Assembly: GCA_029237695.1 (NCBI GenBank)
Contig: CM055267.1
Location: 5,478,036-5,542,035 of the forward strand
Length of the DNA stretch: 64,000 nt
DNA from: Conchocele bisecta
Lineage: Eukaryota > Mollusca > Bivalvia > Lucinida > Thyasiridae
Direction of reading: 5' to 3'
A model generated the notes under the pieces. The model did not search any database and was not told the DNA's origin. It worked only from the letters and a program-made list of their open reading frames with translations. The number at the start of each line of letters is the position of its first letter. The stretch's first letter is position 1. Both the position numbers and the translations under genes were made by a program. Positions 57,189-64,000 of the stretch are shown piece after piece.

Positions 57189-57745
57189 TAGTTCACATAG
57201 TTGCAGCGCTTTGACCCTCTACCAGTTTTAGTTCCTCCCATAGCATTCCCCTGCAGAGTGGCGAATTCACACTTTAGATAGCAATTATGACATTTTTAAA
57301 ATATCTTTCAATTGAAATCTGTGTTAGAATTAAGAAACTGATATAAACTAATACTTCTAAAGTAGTTTTATCCTTGCAGAGTATCCAGGGAATAAAATTT
57401 TGTCTACCGGGTACTTAGAAACTAAGTCCAACAAAAATATTTCATGTGAGTTTTGGCTGGTACTGATTGGGTCTCTTGTAGATTCTAGCTTAAATTTACT
57501 TAGTAGGCCTTGTGCATTGGTAAATTTATAATAATTTGTAATTAATGTAATATGCTAGGTTCATGATACTGACATTTACTTCATATCAAAAATACACAAA
57601 ATTGCTCATAATTAACATTTGAAGTGCAAATCAAATCTGGTTCGCTTCTCTGCAGGGGAATGCTATGGGAGGAACTGTAACTCTGGTACGTGCAGTACGG
57701 GAGGGTCACAGAGTTACAGGCTGCAACTATAGTTCACATATTGAA
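57189..57745. mobile_element. Fold-back element with inverted repeats of about 75-100 bp
   Basis: The left arm (57189-57263) and right arm (57648-57745) are inverse copies with the same outer end (TATAGTTCACAT and TTGCAG) and the block CTGCAGGGGAATGCTATGGG. The right arm has an extra segment of about 25 bp. The interior of about 380 bp is non-coding. Confidence 0.75.
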
Positions 57746-57799
57746 TTTTTAATAAATTAATTTTGAGTGCTAGCGAGCAAGAATTAGTTTATCAAAAAT

Positions 57800-58330
57800 T
57801 AAATATGTGAACGATAACTTACTTATTGTTTACCCAGCCCAGTCGCGAAGCTCAGCCCCTAAACGTGATTTCGAAGCGCTATACTAGTATGTGATTGGCG
57901 GTGTGACACGAAGTGAGCGCTGGCGAAAGCGTCGCAATATGCGATTAATTGAGACGAAATGCCATTCTTTCATTGGTAGAGAAACTAGCGTAAACAATAA
58001 GTTTATTAAAAATTCATTATGTGAACTATAACAAAATTATTGGTTGCCCCGCCCCATCGCGAGCACATGTCTATTAGAATGGAGCGCTTTCCATAAACGT
58101 GTTTTCAACAACGATACTATTGTGTGATTGGCACTGAATCGATCGTACGTATGGTGTTCATACACAGGAAATTACAAGACGGAACCTGTGGTTATAAATA
58201 TAACTGCTGATTTATTGCAACATTTAATTATTAATTTAATAGATATTGGTGAAAGCATCGCAATATGCGACTAATTGAGACGAAATGATCTGCTTTCATT
58301 GGTCGAGAAACTAGCGCAAACAATAATGTG
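57800..58330. repeat. Direct and inverted repeats around a GCAATATGCGA block
   Basis: 57921-58003 and 58251-58326 are direct copies (GCGTCGCAATATGCGATTAA type; period about 330 bp). The AACAATAAGTTTATT and TATGTGAACTATAAC ends repeat in inverted form at 57803-57832 and 57988-58031. It is probably a cluster of related fold-back MITEs. Confidence 0.6.
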
Positions 58331-58655
58331 TTTAATGGCCAAAAGTTTGTCGGCAGCAAAACGTGGAACAAATAGTGGTTACACTCGTACCCCACTATGG
58401 TCAAAATGACAGCCACCATTTTGATAGTGTCACACCAAATGGCGCATCAGATGGAAATGTTCATGGAATGATGGATTTTGATTGGCAGTTTTGTCGTTCC
58501 AAGAGGCGCCAAAGGACGGATCCGTTTAAATTACACTCACTAGTTATTGGTTCTCAGTAAAATTCCACTTCTTTGTGTCGCATATACGTTTTTGGTCTTG
58601 GTACCATTTTGTTTTGTTGCAGGCAGATTGCGAGTGCCAAGTGTGTGACAGGGAG

Positions 58656-58923
58656 ATGGCGATCACGTCGAAGCTGCTGCTGGGGGCTTCGGGGGTTGCG
58701 GCGGGGGCCGTGCTCCTCTGCAACCTCTCCTCCTGGCTTGTGCCGCTGCCAAAACTCGCAACTCTCAACTACCTGGCTGCAGCAAAGCTGAAAACTCTTG
58801 ATGACAGTGGAAAAACCTTTCTGGTTAGACCATTTTACTCGGTATTTGTGTGGTGTCATAAATGTGTGTGGGCAAAACATATTATCAGAAACATACCAGG
58901 CCTCAGCAAATCCGCTCGTTCTG
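58656..58923 (+). CDS. Unidentified protein, first coding exon
   Basis: On the plus strand an acceptor (TTTTGTTGCAG, exon from 58623) is followed by a short 5' UTR and a start in good context (GGGAGATGG). The 89-codon frame ends at TTCTG|GTGAGTG, a strong donor. The segment is clearly GC-richer than its surroundings. The protein begins MAITSKLLLGASGVAAGAVL followed by LCNLSSWLVPLP, so residues 4-32 look like a signal anchor or membrane segment. It continues LATLNYLAAAKLKTLDDSG. I do not recognise the family. The next exon is not visible in the remaining 5 kb. Confidence 0.5.
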
Positions 58924-59416
58924 GTGAGTGAATGTTTTATTTGGACGAGTGGTAATTTGCAGAGACAGTGCAGCATAAACATTAAAACAATTAGGAATGT
59001 ATGAGTTTAAATCCAATCCAAGTGAAACATTAAGAATTTGTCTAGGCCTGTATGCATTGATCAAATACACGCCGTAATGTTTAAAAAAAAACTACTTTGG
59101 CTGATATTTCAATGGTTAAATATTGTCACATGACGTTTCCAAATGAATTCAGTGTAATGACGCAACACAAACAAGTCGCATTCTTTTCAACGAAAACCAT
59201 GTTATACTATCCCCTTGCAGATAGGCTAGAGGGATATAGCGTTAATCCATGTACGTACATGCGTTAGTAACACCTTTCATTTTGCAATAACTTGTGAATC
59301 GCTTCACCGATTTTGATAATATTCGGCCACGATGTGTGTCATGGGATGGTGCTTTGTTTGCATATGACCCATGTCTGACAACCCAAGGTCATGGTCACTG
59401 AGGACTTATGTTTTTT

Positions 59417-59879
59417 ATGCCCCCTATGCGATAGCAAGGGGGGCATGTTGCGTTGCTCTTGAGGTTCCGTCCGTATGTTACAAGTTTATAAGAGTTTCTC
59501 CAACATGTAATATCTTCAATATTACACAAAGGATTGCTTCGATACTTGGACACTTGAATCATCTAAACATTTGTCACACATCCGCACCACCATTAACACG
59601 ACATTGACCTTCAAAATGTTGCTGAAACACTTAGCCATTTCGTTACGTCAAAATATTTGTAAGAGTTTCTCCAACATGTAATATCTTCAAGATTACGTGA
59701 AGGATTGCTTCCATACTTGGACACATGAAACACCTGAACATTTGTCACACACTCGTGCCACCATTAACACGACCTTCACCTTTGTCACTTTTGAAATGTC
59801 GCTGAAACACTTAGCCATTTTGTTTTGTGGCTTTGCCTCGTTTCTTGTTCTCTTTTATGGTCCAGTATGCCAGGGGCAT
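59417..59879. mobile_element. Hairpin-ended element with 171-bp tandem core
   Basis: The left hairpin (59417-59446) has arms ATGCCCCC and GGGGGCAT, followed by GTCCGTCCGTATG. Two units of 171 bp start at 59490 and 59661 (AAGAGTTTCTCCAACATG). The right end is AGGGGCAT. The termini closely resemble those at 1387, but the core is unrelated. Confidence 0.75.
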
Positions 59880-60574
59880 ACTCCTGTTAATTAAGTTCCA
59901 CAAACAAGAGGGCAGTAATTGTTGAAAAATTACATATATTTTATATAATTATCGTACATGCATAAACGAAGGGAATTTGCCAAGAAACTTCAGATATTTA
60001 ATAAACATAATGCATCCAACTGTATACTTGGCAATTTTGTGATATCTACATGTTCAATAAATCCAAAATGGCTGCCATTTTATACAAATTATGTTAATTA
60101 ATTATGTGAATCAATTGGCACACACTACCTGTCATGATCAGTTTCAGTACCAAGCGATATAGTCTGACTCACAAGATGATTAGACGCAATCATGCTAACA
60201 ATGGCATACTAATTATGTCAGAAAATAATTGCTACCTACGTATTGTATTGTTTAATATTTAAAACATCTGTACAGCTGATGTGTTGTCACAAGTACGTTA
60301 TGACTATGTATGTAAATATTTGCAGACTTATGGTGTTTATACGGAGACCGACCCAAAAATTCGGATATTAATATTTTGCCGAAAAGAATATTTAACACAA
60401 ATCTCATGGAATAAGTATCTGCTATATATGCATGCAGAATGGTCCGGTTATTTAACGTGTTTATGTAATAGTGTTAATACTCAGGAATTAAATTAAGTAC
60501 TAATTTGTACATTGCCATCACAAGTATACCAGCCATCCTCGTTTAATGGTAATTGCTCATTCAGCCAATATCAC
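59880..60574. other. Non-coding, nothing recognised
   Basis: AT-rich sequence with one AAATGGCTGCC-type module at 60065. No gene evidence. Confidence 0.4.
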
Positions 60575-61025
60575 TAGTATGGGGGGTCGGGCGAACGAGA
60601 CGGCGTAAATTAACGGTAGGGGTTCCTCCTTATAGGAATCACGATTTGCCTGGTTTGGCCCTCGGGTACGTTTTTATCTTTGGCTCTGTTGTTACCTGGG
60701 AGTTGAATTGGTTACTGCTCATTATAAAAGTAGTAAGATTATTACTGATCCTACTGCTTTTGGGAGGGGCCAAGTGATTCTGGTGTGGTGAGGACCTGGC
60801 ATCAGATCAGGATTATTCTGATTTCAGGGCTGAATATATAATTTTGTTATTGTAAATATTCAGGTCTGATTTTGGGATTTTCCCCCCATTTGTACATGTA
60901 CTTGACCATGTACATGTACTTGTACAGGTAATATAGGGGATTTAGTACTAAACCCATTGACCCGGCCTTAAATTACCTTAGCTGTTGATAGGCCGTTAAA
61001 CCCCAACAAACAAACAAACAAACAA
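60575..61025 (+). repeat. SINE-like retroposon, nearly full length
   Basis: A plus-strand copy with head GGGGTTCCTCC, the GGGCTGAATATATA body block and an AACAAACAAACAAACAAA tail. An insertion of about 40 bp rich in TACATGTACTTG palindromes lies at 60893-60935. Confidence 0.65.
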
Positions 61026-62339
61026 AAACTAGTATGCGGTCGTAATAGGAATGCAGCAGACATCGATTTAGTGTATGCGTTGTATATTTATGGCATGTTC
61101 TTTGCAAATAAACAATAGAAAACTAATAGTTTGACATCAATAGATAAGCCAGGCTGCCATTTGGAGAGACGGATAATATTAGTAGTGCAAATTTTGCCAG
61201 AAGCTTTAGTGCAAACGTAATTTGAATTTGACTATTGATTTGGAACAACTATAGGATGTACGTATGTATCGCAAATATGCGAATATTATGTCATGGGTAA
61301 CAAAAAATTCAACAAATCTACAATATATTAAAATTTATCATGTTTATGTTATGGGAGGAATTAAAAAAATAAACGAGGGAACAAAGTGGCAATGTTTTAC
61401 CCCTTGGCATGATGCACATGCTGGGCGGATGTTTTTACAATCAAAATAGTTTTGCTTTGGTTTATGATGTACAATAACACTACTGTAACACTGTGTTCAT
61501 ATAGATAGTAGTATTAATACGCACTGTTATTATTTGCTGCATGCTGGTTGGAACACCAAACCTAGAGCTGAAAATAGAATACTTCTACTTTATGCATGGC
61601 AGTCGCTGTACTGCTTGTTTTATTAAGAATATTGACAATATGTATACCGAAATGAGACAACAACAATAGATCACCATACATATACATTGGTAATAACAGA
61701 ATCATCAACAGGCACCGATGTGCACTGTATGACTGTGTGTGGTGTGGTGACATATTCTATCTACAACACGTCGGCATCCACCGTACATGTCACGAGAAAT
61801 TACACATGTACATCAACATAGTAGTTTACCCAGCATCATTATTCATTTGCCTATTAGTATTCATGTTTCATGATCGAGGTTTATATTCCTAGTTCTATTT
61901 ATAATCTTTTCAGATATATGATAAATAACCCATGTGGTCGTTTCATAAATGTTTTGTTGTTGTCATATCTCATTGTCTTTGTGTATGCTATGTTCTGGAC
62001 AATATATAACAAGATACCCAAAAGAGACGCATGAACCCATGTATAGAAGAATCTAATGCACTACATCAGGCTAAAAACATAACACGCATACAGCGGTGGG
62101 CGAGGACCTTTCAACGTTGCACAAACATGTATTCCACGACCAGCGGTTGGATTGTTGATTTAATTTATATTGGTTTAATATGTAACATTGCTATATTATT
62201 GTCTCGCCCGCGAAGCGGAAAGCTCTATTTCTTTCTATGCTACAAACTGAACATTAATGCATGAAGACCCGTTTTCTCCTGTGCTCTGTACACCTTACCT
62301 GTAGAGAGAACAATAGCCTTCTCCGGTTGAGTGAGTGAG
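61026..62339. other. Non-coding, nothing recognised
   Basis: AT-rich with short frames only. The longest, 62031-62264 on the plus strand, has no recognisable motif or splice context. Confidence 0.4.
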
Positions 62340-62810
62340 TGAGTGAGTGAATAGGGTTTAACATCCGCTTTTCTGACATAGAGGTACAAGCCTCAGGGAG
62401 TCTACACGCAGACGGGTCAACGGGGTCGTGTCCCGTGTCCACCTGTCCAAGGGGGGTAAATCCCAACTTCAGAACTCAATATTTACAATCAAAATATATA
62501 TTCAGTCCTGAAATTAGAACAACCTGATCTGGTGCCAGGCCCTCGCCACACCAGCATCATTTATCCCATCCCCTAAAAGTAATAGGATTAGTGCTAATCT
62601 TACTTTTATATATGGGGCATAGCCTGACTCAACTCTCACATACAAGAAAGCCAAAAATGTACATGAGGGCCAAATCCGGTATAGTGGGTTCCGGAAAGTA
62701 TGAACCCAATCGTTAAGCCAGTTTAGTCGCCTTTTACGACAAGCAATGGCTACTGCAGCACTATTCTCAGGATCAGTTGATCCCGCCCCGGTGCCTGTAC
62801 GGGGCACCTT
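62340..62810 (-). repeat. SINE-like retroposon with a different tail (GAGT)n
   Basis: On the minus strand it runs from GGCACCGGGGCGGGATCAAC through GTCGTAAAAGGCGACTAAAC and GGGTTCATACTTTCC to body blocks related to the other SINE-like copies. It ends in a CACTCACTCACT tail (plus 62328-62348). It shares its centre with the AAAC-tailed copies but has another 3' end, so it is a distinct subfamily. Confidence 0.6.
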
Positions 62811-63135
62811 CTCCGGTTGAACAATAGTGACTGGGAGAACCATTCACCTGTGCATGTGCTAGCATGTGCAAATGTCCAGAATGACCACTAACTTATTACA
62901 GGTAATTTATACAGGTAAATTATTATATTACGTTTCCGTAAACTGTGTTGACAATATTGTGGCAATATGTGGACCTGTGCAGATATGATATGTAGATAAA
63001 TTCTGGGCTCCAGTAGCGAGCATTATTTTTTTTAATTTTTTTAAACCTTTTTTTTTTTCTTCAAATTCTTTTTCAATTTTTGTCTAGTAGCATAAGGTCT
63101 TAAGTGCTATATACGGACTATTATCATATAATAAA

Positions 63136-63201
63136 ACAATTATTGACTAGTGAGCCATGGAATATAATCTGATATTCTATGGCTCACTAGTCAATAATTG
63201 T
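63136..63201. other. 30-bp-stem palindrome with 6-nt loop
   Basis: Arms 63136-63165 and 63172-63201 are complementary except for one C/T difference. No relation to neighbouring repeats was seen. Confidence 0.9.
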
Positions 63202-63451
63202 ATAATATGTTCGGGCCAGTGAAAATTGCTTTCGGGCCCAGGCTCGAGGTCAAGGCGGCGGGACAAGGCGAGACATTTGATTCCACGGAATTCTTGTTAC
63301 TTTGTTTGTAATTTGTTTTTATTAACATATATATGGTTGATAAATAATCAGAAACTGGCCTTTGTATAAAATAGTTTATGTACATGAGTGTGCTACCTGA
63401 GCGAATTGCATATCCATTCCATAACTATGACTTATTCTGGAAATCATTAGT

Positions 63452-63661
63452 TAACAGCGCAACAAATCGAAAATGCTAATCATTACATTCTCTCATGTCC
63501 TCTTTATACAAATCAAAGACAACAATATTTGACATCACTTCCTTGTCCACCGATCCTTAATAACATAATTTACGGCAGCAAATTCTTAAACGACAATGAA
63601 AACAGCCTTGTATTCCAAAGGGTTCAACAGTTCATCATTGCCTCTAAACGTTTCACTGCAT
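63452..63661 (+). pseudogene. LINE reverse-transcriptase C-terminal fragment
   Basis: The plus-strand frame has no ATG: ENANHYILSCPLYTNQRQQY ... NNIIYGSKFLNDNENSLVFQ then RVQQFIIASKRF, with a stop. The CPLY-QR ... YG---L---EN---F--VQ-FI--SKRF pattern is the C-terminal tail found in jockey/RTE-like LINE proteins of marine invertebrates. The upstream part is missing. Confidence 0.75.
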
Positions 63662-64000
63662 GAGTGGAAACTAGCCTTCGACTTATCGGTTTGTAATGTT
63701 TACCTTGTAAATTACCAATAGCATGTCAAATGCGTATTCATGGGATATCCTTTTTTCCTTCAATTATTTAACAAAACTTACATGTGTATACTTATATGCA
63801 TTCTTGCCACATTCCCATTTACTGATTTTTTACTCAAGGAGAAAATTCACATTTAGCTTGTTTTCTAATCCTTATTCACCGTTACTTTATATCTACATGT
63901 ATTTTGATGCATACATGTATGCTATTTGAAATAAATATTGTTTAAACAAACATTGATGAATACATCTTGTGATTTTTCAGTCACCAGAACTCAAAATTTA

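Overview
This is a stretch of AT-rich, repeat-dense animal nuclear DNA. The organism is probably a bivalve mollusc. That inference rests on a single-copy gene with phase-matched GT-AG introns, on dispersed elements with ACGG/ACGT microsatellites beside a GC-rich terminal hairpin around a tandem-repeat core (the bivalve 'pearl'/Helentron-like style), and on SINE-like repeats ending in (AAAC)n. The species cannot be fixed from the sequence.

The backbone is one gene on the minus strand, PDCD2L (programmed cell death 2-like). Six coding exons are recognisable: 50561-50718, 38888-39269, 38231-38571, 25906-26016, 13256-13407 and 4509-4636. All splice phases agree. Together they give 1272 nt, or 423 residues plus a stop. 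The N-terminal exon was not found and is probably beyond the right edge. Almost everything between 4.5 and 50.7 kb is therefore PDCD2L intron.

The most striking observation concerns two of these introns. The intron after exon 2 opens with about 9.9 kb of a 98-bp tandem repeat. Each unit is a copy of the last 64 nt of exon 2 plus the first 34 nt of the intron, including the 5' splice site. The intron after exon 6 opens with about 2.2 kb of a 60-bp repeat, each unit being the last 22 nt of exon 6 plus 38 nt of intron, again including the 5' splice site. One gene thus carries two independent minisatellites of its own exon ends and donor sites.

The introns are filled with nested mobile DNA. A degenerate transposon-borne gene (14.87-23.56 kb) is split by a CR1/L2-type LINE with an SGNH-esterase ORF1 and an EN+RT ORF2. 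That LINE is itself split by an A-tailed retroposed insert and by a tandem-repeat element, each with a readable target duplication. A relic mariner transposase lies at 10.3-11 kb, and a pogo-like 1.43-kb element with 22-bp inverted repeats at 26.9-28.3 kb. An 8.8-kb hAT transposon with a 5-bp target duplication (28803-37595) sits inside a small hairpin-ended element, and a 293-bp hAT MITE sits inside a 43-bp satellite.

Right of 53 kb are further MITEs, palindromes, a 170-bp G tract, a miniature LTR element (TRIM) whose LTR contains a tRNA-like sequence with A and B boxes, one unidentified plus-strand coding exon at 58.6 kb, and a LINE C-terminal fragment at 63.5 kb.
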